From contig JACJXH010000004.1 in NCBI GenBank assembly GCA_020636745.1, positions 124,001 to 188,000 on the forward strand: DNA of 64,000 bases. The letters are read 5' to 3'. The notes below the pieces were generated by a model, which saw nothing but the letters and a program-made list of their open reading frames with translations, did no database searches and was not told the DNA's origin. The translations under genes were made by a program, and so were the position numbers. This document shows positions 17,917 through 27,094 of the stretch, one piece after another. This stretch comes from Lentimicrobiaceae bacterium. Lineage in GTDB: Bacteria; Bacteroidota; Bacteroidia; Bacteroidales; Lentimicrobiaceae. Position 1 is the first letter of the stretch. The number at the start of each line of letters is the position of its first letter.

Positions 17917-18285
17917 TTACAGCACCTCGGGTGCTAATGAAACAATCTTCATGTATTGCTTTTCGCGCAATTCCCTGGCTACTGGTCCGAAAATACGGGT
18001 ACCTGACATTTCACCGGCATTATTGAGCAATACTACAGCATTGTCATCAAACCTGATGTAAGAACCGTCGTTGCGACGAATTTCTTTTTTTGTTCTGACA
18101 ACCACTGCTTTGGCTACCGTTCCTTTTTTAATGTTTCCCGAAGGAATAGCACTTTTAACGGCAACTACGATCTTATCGCCTATAGAGGCATATTTTTTAC
18201 GTGTTCCACCCAGTACCCGGATGCACAGAACTTCTTTAGCTCCGCTGTTATCAGCAACCGTAAGACGTGATTCCTGTTGTATCAT
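17917..18285 (-). CDS. rplN: 50S ribosomal protein L14
   Basis: 122 residues. MIQQESRLTVADNSGAKEVL at the start and IFGPVARELREKQYMKIVSL at the end are the family signatures. It forms part of the subunit interface and is the first gene of the spc-type block. Confidence 0.97.
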   Translation of the reverse strand: MIQQESRLTVADNSGAKEVLCIRVLGGTRKKYASIGDKIVVAVKSAIPSGNIKKGTVAKAVVVRTKKEIRRNDGSYIRFDDNAVVLLNNAGEMSGTRIFGPVARELREKQYMKIVSLAPEVL

Positions 18286-18287
18286 AA

Positions 18288-18545
18288 TTACTTCGCTCTT
18301 TCAATGATTTCGACTAATCTCCAGCATTTATTTTTGCTCATCGGCCGGGTTTCGGCAATGCGAACGGTGTCGCCGATGTTACACTCATCATTTTCATCAT
18401 GAGCTGCAAATTTGGAGGATTTTTTTACAAACTTTCCGTACTTGGGATGTTTCTCACGGCGCTCAACCTGAACGACGATTGATTTTTGCATTTTATTGCT
18501 AACAACAACCCCAATTCTTTCTTTTCTCAGATTTCTGGTTTCCAT
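18288..18545 (-). CDS. rpsQ: 30S ribosomal protein S17
   Basis: 85 residues, an OB-fold 16S-binding protein. RKERIGVVVSNKMQKSIVVQ and IGDTVRIAETRPMSKNKCWR are typical. It starts 3 bases upstream of rplN in the transcript. Confidence 0.97.
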   Translation of the reverse strand: METRNLRKERIGVVVSNKMQKSIVVQVERREKHPKYGKFVKKSSKFAAHDENDECNIGDTVRIAETRPMSKNKCWRLVEIIERAK

Positions 18546-18556
18546 AGCTTATACGG

Positions 18557-18784
18557 TTATTGATTGTTAACACCAGCCAGCCCTTTAGCAGCTTCCTTCA
18601 ATTGGCGTGAGCGCAATTCAGTAATCATGCGTGCAATGGTTCTGCGATAGGTTTTGATTTTATTGGGATTTTCAAGAGGCGAAACAGCATGGTTAAGCTT
18701 AAGCTTGTTAAGCTGCTTGCGTTCTTCATCAAGCCGTTCAATAATTTCGGCTGTTGAAAGCTCTCTAATGACTTCTTGTTTCAT
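18557..18784 (-). CDS. rpmC: 50S ribosomal protein L29
   Basis: 75 residues, a two-helix protein at the tunnel exit. LSTAEIIERLDEERKQLNKL and the TYRRTIARMITELRSRQ signature are clear. It lies between rplP and rpsQ. Confidence 0.96.
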   Translation of the reverse strand: MKQEVIRELSTAEIIERLDEERKQLNKLKLNHAVSPLENPNKIKTYRRTIARMITELRSRQLKEAAKGLAGVNNQ

Positions 18785-18790
18785 CGTTCG

Positions 18791-19219
18791 TTATATTGAT
18801 TCTTCAACGTAATCTCTTCTTACCACAAACTTCGTTGCCACAGGTAGTTTCTGAGCTGCCAGCCTGAGGGCTTCTTTTGCAATCTCCATGGGTACACCTT
18901 CTGCTTCGAAGATAAGACGTCCTGGGCTGATGCGAGCCACAAAATATTCAGGAGCTCCTTTACCTTTACCCATACGGACTTCAGCAGGCTTCTTTGTAAC
19001 AGGTTTGTCAGGAAATATGCGAATCCAGATCTGTCCTTCACGTTTCATGTGACGGCTAACTGCCTGACGGGCAGCTTCAATCTGCCTGCCGGTAATCCAG
19101 GCTTCTTCCAGGGTTTTGATACCGAATGAACCAAATGAAAGTTCTGCTCCACGCTTGGTGTTGCCTTTCATTTTGCCTTTCTGCATTTTCCTGTACTTGG
19201 TTTTCTTTGGCTGTAACAT
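18791..19219 (-). CDS. rplP: 50S ribosomal protein L16
   Basis: 142 residues. It helps position A-site tRNA. MLQPKKTKYRKMQKGKMKG, the signature ARQAVSRHMKREGQIWIRIF and GKGKGAPEYFVARISPGR are present. Confidence 0.97.
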   Translation of the reverse strand: MLQPKKTKYRKMQKGKMKGNTKRGAELSFGSFGIKTLEEAWITGRQIEAARQAVSRHMKREGQIWIRIFPDKPVTKKPAEVRMGKGKGAPEYFVARISPGRLIFEAEGVPMEIAKEALRLAAQKLPVATKFVVRRDYVEESI

Positions 19220-19265
19220 TATTATCGGATATTGATCGTGTTGTTGTTACTCTTGTTTTTTGCAA

Positions 19266-20015
19266 TTATTTCTTGGGTCCCCTGGTATTGCGGTTACCAC
19301 GTGGCGGCCTGTTGTTGGGTCTTTGTGGCATAGACTTTTCGCGTGGATTGCCTGTACCTGCAGCTTCAACATTAGGTGTAAGTTCAACTTTACCGTATAC
19401 TTCGCCTTTACAAATCCAGACTTTTATACCAATTCGTCCATAAGTTGTATGAGCTTCTGCTATTGCGTAGTCAATATCAGCACGAAGTGTATGTAAAGGA
19501 ATACGGCCTTCTTTTATCATTTCGCGACGGGCCATTTCAGCTCCGGCTAACCTTCCTGATATAAGAACTTTGATTCCTTCTGCTCCGATGCGCATGGTTG
19601 AAGCAATAGAAGTTTTGATAGCACGACGATAAGAAATCCTGCCTTCAATCTGACGGGCAATCGCATTTGCAACGATTACGGCATCCATTTCAGGGCGTTT
19701 AATTTCTGAAATATTGATTTGAATCTCCTTTTTGGTGATTTTCTTCAACTCTTCTTTCAGCTTGTCAACTTCCTGACCACCTTTTCCGATAATGATACCC
19801 GGGCGGGCGGTATGTATTGTTACGGTAACGAGTTTCAGTGTGCGTTCGATTACTATTTTCGAAACACCAGCCTTCGACAAACGCGCATTCAAATACTTAC
19901 GAATCTGGTCATCTTCAACCAGTTTGTTTTCGAAATGCTTGCCACCATACCAGTTGGAGTCCCATCCTCTGATGATGCCGAGCCTGTTACCTATTGGATT
20001 TGTCTTTTGTCCCAT
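19266..20015 (-). CDS. rpsC: 30S ribosomal protein S3
   Basis: 249 residues. It lies at the mRNA entry site and carries a KH domain with ARPGIIIGKGGQEVDKLKEE; the C-terminal domain has GRLAGAEMARREMIKEGRIP. The C-terminus has an Asn/Arg/Pro-rich extension (NRPPRGNRNTRGPKK) beyond the E. coli length of 233. Confidence 0.97.
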   Translation of the reverse strand: MGQKTNPIGNRLGIIRGWDSNWYGGKHFENKLVEDDQIRKYLNARLSKAGVSKIVIERTLKLVTVTIHTARPGIIIGKGGQEVDKLKEELKKITKKEIQINISEIKRPEMDAVIVANAIARQIEGRISYRRAIKTSIASTMRIGAEGIKVLISGRLAGAEMARREMIKEGRIPLHTLRADIDYAIAEAHTTYGRIGIKVWICKGEVYGKVELTPNVEAAGTGNPREKSMPQRPNNRPPRGNRNTRGPKK

Positions 20016-20055
20016 TCAACAAATTATTATTTGGTTTTTAAGCCTGATTTGCAGT

Positions 20056-20469
20056 TTATTTTTTAACTTCCTGAGCAATCCTGTTGTCAATCAGCAGGGT
20101 TACATGGTTTGAACGCTTACGGATACGGTGTGCACGTCCCTGTGGGGCGGTACGGATACGTTTGAGTGAGCGGGCACCATCTACACCAATCTCTTTAATA
20201 TAGAGACTTGTATCTTCCATACGGGTACCTTCGTTCTTGGCTTGCCAGTTGGCGAGTGCAGAGAGCAGCAATTTGTGTAAACGTCCGCTTGCATCCTGAG
20301 GAGAATGTTTCAATACATGAAGAGCCTGTTCCACGTTCATGCCGCGGATCATATCTGCTATCAGGCGCATTTTCCTGGGCGAAGTTGGGCAGTTAATCAA
20401 TTTGGCAAAAGATTCATTCTTTCTGGCCTCTTTAACCTGCTCGGCTTTGTTATGTTTTCGTGATCCCAT
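20056..20469 (-). CDS. rplV: 50S ribosomal protein L22
   Basis: 137 residues. Its extended loop lines the exit tunnel. CPTSPRKMRLIADMIRGMNV and KRIRTAPQGRAHRIRKRSNH are diagnostic. A short basic N-terminal extension precedes the core. Confidence 0.97.
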   Translation of the reverse strand: MGSRKHNKAEQVKEARKNESFAKLINCPTSPRKMRLIADMIRGMNVEQALHVLKHSPQDASGRLHKLLLSALANWQAKNEGTRMEDTSLYIKEIGVDGARSLKRIRTAPQGRAHRIRKRSNHVTLLIDNRIAQEVKK

Positions 20470-20482
20470 CGGTTTTTATTCT

Positions 20483-20761
20483 TTATTTTTTACCTTTATC
20501 TTTACTTCCGGCATGTCCCCTGAATATACGTGTGGGGGAAAATTCACCAAGCTTGTGACCTACCATGTTTTCAGTAACATACACAGGAATAAATTTATTT
20601 CCGTTATGTACAGCTATGGTTTGTCCTACAAAGTCAGGAGAAATCATGGAAGCACGCGACCAGGTTTTAATAACCACTTTTTTGTTGGTGCTTATAACAT
20701 CCAATACTTTCTTTTCCAGTTTATAGTCGATATAAGGACCTTTTTTAAGCGAACGGCTCAT
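20483..20761 (-). CDS. rpsS: 30S ribosomal protein S19
   Basis: 92 residues. It lies in the 30S head. MSRSLKKGPYIDYKLEKKV, VGHKLGEFSPTRIFRGHAG and a Lys-rich end are standard for the family. Confidence 0.97.
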   Translation of the reverse strand: MSRSLKKGPYIDYKLEKKVLDVISTNKKVVIKTWSRASMISPDFVGQTIAVHNGNKFIPVYVTENMVGHKLGEFSPTRIFRGHAGSKDKGKK

Positions 20762-20783
20762 GTTAAATGCTGTTAAAGTTCAA

Positions 20784-21608
20784 TTACTTCTTCCTTCTTT
20801 CGATAATATATTTGTTCGAAGCCTTCTTCGGGTAGCGGGTCTTATATCCCTTAGCCGGTAAACCTTTACGCGACCTTGGGTGACCTCCTGTAGACCTACC
20901 TTCACCACCACCCATCGGGTGATCAACCGGGTTCATAACCACAGCGCGGACACGGGGCCTACGTCCAAACCAGCGAGTACGGCCGGCTTTACCAGATACT
21001 TCAAGGTTATGTTCAGTATTAGATACAATACCTACTGTAGCCTTACATGTTTGAAGAATCAGGCGGGTTTCTCCTGAAGGAAGTTTGATAACGGCAAATT
21101 TACCATCACGTGACATCAACTGTGCTGATGATCCGGCGCTACGTGCCATTTTTGCTCCCTGACCAGGTCTGAGTTCAATATTATGAATGACTGTTCCGAA
21201 AGGAATTTCGCTCAAGTATAATGAGTTGCCGATTTCTGGCTGTACACCTTTTCCTGAGATGACTTCCTGACCCACTTTCAGTCCGTTGGGAGCTACGATG
21301 TAGCGTTTTTCACCATCTGCATAAAACAGAAGGGCGATACGGGCTGTACGGTTCGGATCGTATTCGATGGTTTTTACCGTTGCAGGAATATTTTCCTTAT
21401 CACGTTTAAAATCGATTACACGGTATTGTTGTTTGTGACCACCGCCGATGGACCGTAAAGTCATTTTTCCATCGTTGTTGCGGCCTCCCGATCTGGTCTT
21501 GGGCTGCAACAGGCTCTTTTCAGGGCTGGTGGCAGTTATGTCATCCAGTGCGCTTACCAGTTTGAAGCGCTGACTTGAAGTAGTCGGTTTGAATTTTTTT
21601 AAAGCCAT
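20784..21608 (-). CDS. rplB: 50S ribosomal protein L2
   Basis: 274 residues. It is needed for subunit joining and the peptidyl-transferase centre. GRNNDGKMTLRSIGGGHKQQ near the N-terminus and the signature VVMNPVDHPMGGGEGRSTGG in the C-terminal half are intact. Confidence 0.98.
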   Translation of the reverse strand: MALKKFKPTTSSQRFKLVSALDDITATSPEKSLLQPKTRSGGRNNDGKMTLRSIGGGHKQQYRVIDFKRDKENIPATVKTIEYDPNRTARIALLFYADGEKRYIVAPNGLKVGQEVISGKGVQPEIGNSLYLSEIPFGTVIHNIELRPGQGAKMARSAGSSAQLMSRDGKFAVIKLPSGETRLILQTCKATVGIVSNTEHNLEVSGKAGRTRWFGRRPRVRAVVMNPVDHPMGGGEGRSTGGHPRSRKGLPAKGYKTRYPKKASNKYIIERRKK

Positions 21609-21613
21609 TATCT

Positions 21614-21904
21614 TTAAATATTGCTATAAAAATCAATTGTTTCACCCTCAGCTAAAGTTACGATAGCTTTCTTATATGAATTGGCACGTCCTTTTACCAT
21701 TCCTGCTTTTGTAAAGCGTGATTTGGTTTTTCCGGCATAATTCATAGTGTTAACTTCAGTAACATCAACTCCGTAGATTTCTTCTACTGCCTTTTTAATC
21801 TGCAATTTGTTTGAGTCTTTCTTTACGATAAACCCATAACGGTGGAGCTTTTCACCTAAGGCTGTCATCTTTTCCGTAACTACCGGCTTTATTATGATAC
21901 CCAT
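21614..21904 (-). CDS. rplW: 50S ribosomal protein L23
   Basis: 96 residues. At the tunnel exit it docks SRP and trigger factor. IIKPVVTEKMTALGEKLHRY at the start and VTEVNTMNYAGKTKSR in the middle identify it. Confidence 0.95.
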   Translation of the reverse strand: MGIIIKPVVTEKMTALGEKLHRYGFIVKKDSNKLQIKKAVEEIYGVDVTEVNTMNYAGKTKSRFTKAGMVKGRANSYKKAIVTLAEGETIDFYSNI

Positions 21905-21951
21905 CGTTTCTTGTGTTAATGGTTCTTAATCTCAGCGCTTTGAGCGGTGAT

Positions 21952-22581
21952 TTAATTCTGAAATGTCTTTTCGATTTCGGCCACTGAGCCTTCGAGAATT
22001 ACCAGGTTTTTAGCACGGATAATTTCGTATGTATTTAAATCACAAGCCCTTATAACTTTAGCCTGTTTCAAATTACGGGACGACAAATATACGGCTTTAT
22101 TAACATCAGGCAACACCATAAGTGTCTTTTTTCCTGAAAGTTGCAGATTTTCCAGTAGTTCTACAAAGTTCTTCGTTTTGGGTGCCTCATAAGTGAAGTC
22201 TTCCAGAACAACAATGTTATTGTCTTTTGCTTTGTAACTAAGTGCAGAAATACGTGCAAGCTGTTTCAATTTTACATTGAGCTTGAAGTTGTAAGTTCTG
22301 GGTCTTGGGCCAAATACTCTGGCTCCTCCACGCATAAGCGGACTCTTTATACTTCCTGCACGAGCTCCACCAGTTCCTTTTTGTTTCTTCAGTTTGCGGG
22401 TACTACCTGAAACTGTAGATTTTTCTTTTGAGCTGTGTGTACCCTGACGCTGATTGGCCAAATACTGTTTAGTATCGAGGTAAATAGCGTGATCGTTGGG
22501 CTCGATATTGAAAATCGAATCATTGAGGTTAACTGTCCTGGCAGTCTTCTCCCCTTTAATGTTATAAATTGCTAGCTCCAT
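21952..22581 (-). CDS. rplD: 50S ribosomal protein L4
   Basis: 209 residues. Its long loop reaches the tunnel constriction and includes GTGGARAGSIKSPLMRGGAR and VFGPRPRTYNFKLN. It overlaps the end of rplC by 10 bases, the largest overlap in the cluster, suggesting translational coupling. Confidence 0.97.
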   Translation of the reverse strand: MELAIYNIKGEKTARTVNLNDSIFNIEPNDHAIYLDTKQYLANQRQGTHSSKEKSTVSGSTRKLKKQKGTGGARAGSIKSPLMRGGARVFGPRPRTYNFKLNVKLKQLARISALSYKAKDNNIVVLEDFTYEAPKTKNFVELLENLQLSGKKTLMVLPDVNKAVYLSSRNLKQAKVIRACDLNTYEIIRAKNLVILEGSVAEIEKTFQN

Positions 22582-23201
22582 CGTTCAATGATTACATATG
22601 ATCCATTAGCTCCAGGTACTGCACCTTTTACCAACAAGAGATTCTTTTCCTTTACGATTTTTATAATCTGGAGGTTCAGGGTTTTTACCCTTTTGTTTCC
22701 GGTTTGTCCAGCCATTCTCATTCCTTTGAATACTCTGGATGGCCATGAAGATGCACCTACAGATCCGGGAGCTCTTAAGCGGTTGTGCTGACCGTGGGTA
22801 GCACCTCCAACTCCACTGAAACCATGTCTGCGAATAACACCCTGGAAACCTTTTCCTTTGGTGGTGCCGACTACGTCAACAAATTCGCCTTCTTCAAAAA
22901 CATCAATCATTACTACATCACCAAATTTTTTCTGATGGCCTGCCTCAAAACGGGTAAACTCAACTAATTTTCTTTTTGGTGTAATTCCGGCTTTGGCAAA
23001 ATGACCCATCTCGGCTTTGGTAGTATGCTTTTCCTTTTTATCGTCGAAAGCAAGCTGAATGGCATCATAACCATCTACCTCTTTTGTCCTGATCTGAGTG
23101 ACATAGCAAGGGCCGGCTTCAATGACCGTACACGGCAGATTCTTGCCATTGGCATCGTATACGCTGGTCATTCCGATTTTTTTTCCTATAATTCCTGACA
23201 T
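22572..23201 (-). CDS. rplC: 50S ribosomal protein L3
   Basis: 209 residues. MSGIIGKKIGMTSVYDANGK begins the protein; VVGTTKGKGFQGVIRRHGFS and the tip loop RAPGSVGASSWPSRVFKGMR approach the peptidyl-transferase centre. The stop lies inside rplD. Confidence 0.97.
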   Translation of the reverse strand: MSGIIGKKIGMTSVYDANGKNLPCTVIEAGPCYVTQIRTKEVDGYDAIQLAFDDKKEKHTTKAEMGHFAKAGITPKRKLVEFTRFEAGHQKKFGDVVMIDVFEEGEFVDVVGTTKGKGFQGVIRRHGFSGVGGATHGQHNRLRAPGSVGASSWPSRVFKGMRMAGQTGNKRVKTLNLQIIKIVKEKNLLLVKGAVPGANGSYVIIERWS

Positions 23202-23281
23202 TGCAGTATCATGTTAAAATTGATGATTCTTTTCCTTTTTGGTTTGACGGATAAATCCGGTAGCCTTTTGTCTGGCGGAAA

Positions 23282-23587
23282 TCAGACTTTGATTTCTACT
23301 TCCACGCCACTGGGCAACTCCAGTTTCATCAGCGCATCAATCGTTTTGCTGGTGGTACTGTAGATATCAAGCAAGCGTTTGTATGAACTGAGTTCAAACT
23401 GCTCCCTCGATTTCTTGTTGACAAAGGTCGACCTCAACACAGTGTAGATCTTTTTGTTGGTAGGCAGAGGAATAGGGCCGTTAACAACTGCACCGGTCAA
23501 TTTCACGGTCTTTACGATCTTTTCGGCTGATTTATCAACCAGATTGTGATCGTACGATTTCAGTTTTATTCTGATCCTTTGGCTCAC
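23282..23587 (-). CDS. rpsJ: 30S ribosomal protein S10
   Basis: 101 residues. It is part of the 30S head, and in other bacteria also a NusB partner in antitermination. MSQRIRIKLKSYDHNLVDKS and GPIPLPTNKKIYTVLRSTFV are typical. It starts the S10 block directly after fusA. Confidence 0.97.
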   Translation of the reverse strand: MSQRIRIKLKSYDHNLVDKSAEKIVKTVKLTGAVVNGPIPLPTNKKIYTVLRSTFVNKKSREQFELSSYKRLLDIYSTTSKTIDALMKLELPSGVEVEIKV

Positions 23588-23616
23588 GTTACTTTGGTTT
23601 ATTGATTTAGTTTCGT

Positions 23617-25719
23617 TTATTTAACAAGATATCCTTTTAACTTGTAGATTACTTCATCTGTCAGGTTAGCAGGCAGTTCAGCATAGTGTGAAAATTCCAT
23701 ACTTGAATTTCCTCTTCCTGAAGTTATGGTGCGAAGGCTGGTTACATATCCAAACATTTCTGCCAGCGGCACATGGGCCTTAACTATCTGGTAGCGTGGT
23801 TTGGAGTCTATTCCATCTACATTCGCTCTGCGTTTATTCAAATCACTTGTAATGTCGCCTACATATTCGTCAGGAACATTCACTTCCAAACGCATTACAG
23901 GCTCAAGCAATACATTACGTCCCAAACGGGCAGCTTCTTTAAATCCGACTTTTGCACAAATTTCAAATGCCAGGGCATCAGAATCCACACTATGGAATGA
24001 GCCGTCAATCAATCTTACCTTAAGGCTCTCGAGTGAAAATCCGGCCAAAACACCATTCATCATAGCTATTTTGAAACCTTTTTCAATCGATGGAATAAAT
24101 TCCTTGGGAATATTTCCGCCTTTTACATCGTTGATGAACTGCAAGCCTTTGAATCCTTCATCGGCCGGGCCCAATTCAAACTGGATATCTGCAAAGCGAC
24201 CACGTCCACCCGTTTGTTTTTTATATACCTCGCGGTGAGTAACCGTTGTAACCAAAGCCTCTTTATAGGCAACCTGTGGATTTCCACGGCTGGTTTCAAT
24301 TTTAAACTCACGTTTAAGACGATCTGCTATAATCTCAAGGTGCAACTCACCCATTCCACTGATAACAGTCTGACCGGTTTCTTCGTCCACTCTAACAGAG
24401 AAAGTAGGATCTTCTTCAGCAAGTTTGTTAAGTGCCTGGTCAAGTTTATCTACATCATCCTGAGTTTTGGGCTCAACTGCAACGCTGATCACCGGCTCGG
24501 GGAAAACAATAGATTCAAGAACTATCGGATGCTTTTCGTCGCAAAGTGTATCACCGGTTCTGATTTGCTTAAAACCAACAACAGCTACAATATCTCCTGC
24601 TTCAACCTGCTGGAGTGGATTCTGTTTATTGGCATGCATTTGCATAATCCGGGATATACGCTCCTTTTTGTTGGTTCCTGTGTTTAACACATAACTACCC
24701 GATGTCAGCGTGCCTGAATAGACTTTAATAAAAGCCAGTCTTCCCACAAACGGGTCAGTACTGATTTTAAAAGCCAGCGCTGAAAACGGCGCAGCAGGGT
24801 CGGCATGGCGGGCTTCTTCCTTTTCAGTATTGGGGTTTATTCCAACAACTGAATCAATTTCGGCCGGATTGGGCAGGTAAGATACGATTGCATCGAGCAA
24901 AGGTTGTACGCCTTTATTTTTGAACGATGCTCCACAAAGAACAGGGGTTATCCGCATTTCAATAGTTGCCTTACGGATAATGTCGCGCATTTCTTCAGGT
25001 GTGATTGAATTGTGGTCAGCCATAAATTTTTCGAACAGCTGTTCGTTTTCTTCGGCCACACCTTCAATTAATTTCAACCTGTATTCATTAACGAGTTCTA
25101 CCATTTCTGCCGGAACTTCGTCTTCGGTAAAATTCATACCCTGTGAATCGTCTTCCCAAATAATGGCCTTATTGGTGATAAGGTCAACCACACCGATGAA
25201 GTTTTCTTCTTCTCCAATGGGGAGTTGTAAAGGAATTGGATTGGCTCCGAGTTTTTCTTTCATCTGACTGATGACGTCAAAGAAATCGGCACCCGCTCTG
25301 TCCATTTTATTTACAAAGCTAATCCTGGGTACATTGTATTTATCAGCTTGTTTCCAAACAGTTTCACTCTGAGGTTCAACACCTCCAACTGCACAGAAAA
25401 TAGCTACAGCACCATCAAGAACCCTGAGCGAACGCTCAACTTCAACTGTAAAGTCGACATGACCCGGAGTGTCAATGATGTTGATTTTATATTTTTCATC
25501 CCTTACATCCCAAAAAACTGTGGTAGCAGCCGAAGTAATGGTAATACCACGTTCCTGTTCCTGAATCATCCAGTCCATGGTAGCAGTGCCATCATGCACT
25601 TCACCAATTTTATAGCTGATTCCGGTATAATACAACATACGCTCGGTTGTCGTGGTTTTACCCGCGTCAATGTGCGCCATAATGCCGATGTTGCGTGTAT
25701 GTGCTAATCTGCCGGACAT
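23617..25719 (-). CDS. fusA: Elongation factor G
   Basis: 700 residues, the translocation GTPase. G motifs are AHIDAGKTTTTER (G1), RGITITSAATTV (switch I), DTPGHVDF (G3) and NKMDRAGADFFD (G4). Domain II carries GDTLCDEKHPI, and domains III-V follow through GGNIPKEFIPSIEKGF to MFGYVTSLRTITSGRGNSSM. It sits between rpsG and rpsJ, as in the str operon, though tuf is not in this window. Confidence 0.98.
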   Translation of the reverse strand: MSGRLAHTRNIGIMAHIDAGKTTTTERMLYYTGISYKIGEVHDGTATMDWMIQEQERGITITSAATTVFWDVRDEKYKINIIDTPGHVDFTVEVERSLRVLDGAVAIFCAVGGVEPQSETVWKQADKYNVPRISFVNKMDRAGADFFDVISQMKEKLGANPIPLQLPIGEEENFIGVVDLITNKAIIWEDDSQGMNFTEDEVPAEMVELVNEYRLKLIEGVAEENEQLFEKFMADHNSITPEEMRDIIRKATIEMRITPVLCGASFKNKGVQPLLDAIVSYLPNPAEIDSVVGINPNTEKEEARHADPAAPFSALAFKISTDPFVGRLAFIKVYSGTLTSGSYVLNTGTNKKERISRIMQMHANKQNPLQQVEAGDIVAVVGFKQIRTGDTLCDEKHPIVLESIVFPEPVISVAVEPKTQDDVDKLDQALNKLAEEDPTFSVRVDEETGQTVISGMGELHLEIIADRLKREFKIETSRGNPQVAYKEALVTTVTHREVYKKQTGGRGRFADIQFELGPADEGFKGLQFINDVKGGNIPKEFIPSIEKGFKIAMMNGVLAGFSLESLKVRLIDGSFHSVDSDALAFEICAKVGFKEAARLGRNVLLEPVMRLEVNVPDEYVGDITSDLNKRRANVDGIDSKPRYQIVKAHVPLAEMFGYVTSLRTITSGRGNSSMEFSHYAELPANLTDEVIYKLKGYLVK

Positions 25720-25756
25720 TTGTTGTTGTACTATTGGGTTGTTTGGTTAATTTATA

Positions 25757-26224
25757 TTAGAAGCGGAAATGTGAGAAGGCCTTGTTGGCATCAGCCATAC
25801 GATGGGTATCTTCTTTTTTCTTAAAAGCAGAACCTTCTTCTTTGTAAGCAGCCATGATTTCGCCGGCGAGTTTGGCGCTCATCGTTTTTTCATGACGTTT
25901 ACGTGCAAAAAGGATAAGGTTCTTCATTCCGATTGAGCTCTTGCGACCCGGACGGATTTCAGAAGGAATCTGGAAAGTTGCACCACCAATACGGCGGCTG
26001 CGTACTTCCACATTAGGAGTTACATTGCTGAGACCTTTTTTCCAAATCTCGAGTCCGTCTTCTCCCATTTTTTCAGTAACAGTCTCAATGGCTTCATAAA
26101 AAATCTGGAAAGCCAGGTTTTTCTTTCCTGTGTACATTAAGTTGTTAACGAACTTGGTAACAAGAACGTCATTGAACTTCGGGTCAGGAAGAATGATTCT
26201 CTTTTTTGGTTTTGATTTCCTCAT
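25757..26224 (-). CDS. rpsG: 30S ribosomal protein S7
   Basis: 155 residues. It nucleates the 30S head. MRKSKPKKRIILPDPKFND, the signature KFVNNLMYTGKKNLAFQIFY and VTPNVEVRSRRIGGATFQIP are present. It lies 33 bases after rpsL and 37 bases before fusA. Confidence 0.98.
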   Translation of the reverse strand: MRKSKPKKRIILPDPKFNDVLVTKFVNNLMYTGKKNLAFQIFYEAIETVTEKMGEDGLEIWKKGLSNVTPNVEVRSRRIGGATFQIPSEIRPGRKSSIGMKNLILFARKRHEKTMSAKLAGEIMAAYKEEGSAFKKKEDTHRMADANKAFSHFRF

Positions 26225-26257
26225 TGCTTTATACTTTGCTAATACCTGAATCAGGAA

Positions 26258-26665
26258 TTATTTTTTACCTTTTGCAGGGGCTGCTACTTTACCACCTTTT
26301 GGACGCTTGGTTCCGTATTTTGATCTGCGCTGATTGCGGCCGTCTACTCCGGATGTATCAAGTGCTCCACGTATAATATGGTATCTTACTCCTGGCAAGT
26401 CTTTTACCCTGCCACCACGAATCATAACGATGGAGTGTTCCTGCAGGTTGTGACCTTCACCCGGAATGTAAGCATTTACCTCTTTACTGTTGGTAAGCCT
26501 AACCCTGGCGACCTTACGCATAGCTGAATTAGGTTTTTTTGGTGTTGTGGTATAAACCCTAACACAAACACCTCTTCGCTGTGGACAAGAATCCAGTGCC
26601 GGAGATTTGCTCTTATCGGTCAACTTTTTACGTCCTTTACGAACCAATTGCGAAATTGTAGGCAT
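26258..26665 (-). CDS. rpsL: 30S ribosomal protein S12
   Basis: 135 residues, a decoding-centre protein. MPTISQLVRKGRKKL, the VYTTTPKKPNSAMRKVARVR loop and GGRVKDLPGVRYHIIRGALD are intact. The lysines in TPKKP and RVKDLP that mutate in streptomycin resistance are wild type. It is the first gene of the continuous ribosomal run and has a consensus promoter about 55 bases upstream. Confidence 0.98.
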   Translation of the reverse strand: MPTISQLVRKGRKKLTDKSKSPALDSCPQRRGVCVRVYTTTPKKPNSAMRKVARVRLTNSKEVNAYIPGEGHNLQEHSIVMIRGGRVKDLPGVRYHIIRGALDTSGVDGRNQRRSKYGTKRPKGGKVAAPAKGKK

Positions 26666-26720
26666 ATTAGAACTTTTAAATTGGTTTTTTTACTCGACTA
26701 ACCCCTTTTTTTAGGGTCTG

Positions 26721-26750
26721 CAAAGGTACAACTTAATTTTAACTTTACAA
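26721..26750 (-). promoter_or_regulatory. rpsL operon promoter
   Basis: On the minus strand TTG (complement 26748-26750), 19 bases, TACCTTTG (26721-26728), an exact match to the Bacteroidota consensus. The predicted start is about 50 bases before the rpsL ATG. It is the only strong promoter I found that could drive the whole rpsL-rplQ run. Confidence 0.8.
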
Positions 26751-26869
26751 TAAGCTGATCAAAAATAAATTACAATGTTACAAACCCTTTAAAGGAATTG
26801 CTTTTCTGATGATTTTAAATCTGCTGAATAAGCTTTTGAAAGCTTCTTCGCTTTTGCTCAGTAAGCAAT

Positions 26870-27087
26870 GTTCATTGTAATTCTGAAATTATGGAGGGAA
26901 GATGATATTGACAGACACGTCAGGCCATTGGCCAAGACTAAATCAATACCCCGGTTAATTGTTGGTGCCCTGCGGCTGGTATTGATTGAAACCTATAGTT
27001 GTCTAACTTTATCAGGTTTCCCGGATTCGAAAATCTCAGAAATTTTGAGCATTTCAGGAAGATACAATCTATACCTTCCTCTCAAAT
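26870..27087 (-). ncRNA. Candidate structured non-coding RNA upstream of rpsL
   Basis: Starting about 7 bases after a consensus promoter, the minus-strand transcript contains hairpins one after another. A 5' hairpin (27045-27085) pairs TTGAG+AGGAAGGTATA with TGTATCTTCCT+CTCAA. A second (26988-27020) pairs GAAACCT with AGGTTTC and has an inner AGTT/AACT. A third (26941-26987) has the perfect 10-bp arms AATCAATACC/GGTATTGATT. A fourth (26923-26933) is GGCC/GGCC. A 3' CTTCC..CTC could alternatively close on the 5' GAG..GGAAG. There is no reading frame of note. A 6S-like or Bacteroidales-1-like RNA, or a long alternative leader of the rpsL operon, are the main options. The 3' end is not defined. 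Confidence 0.5.
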
Positions 27088-27094
27088 GCGGCTG

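Noticed and set aside
26258..26665. Streptomycin-resistance change in S12
   Set aside because: The lysines in TPKKP and RVKDLP are wild type.
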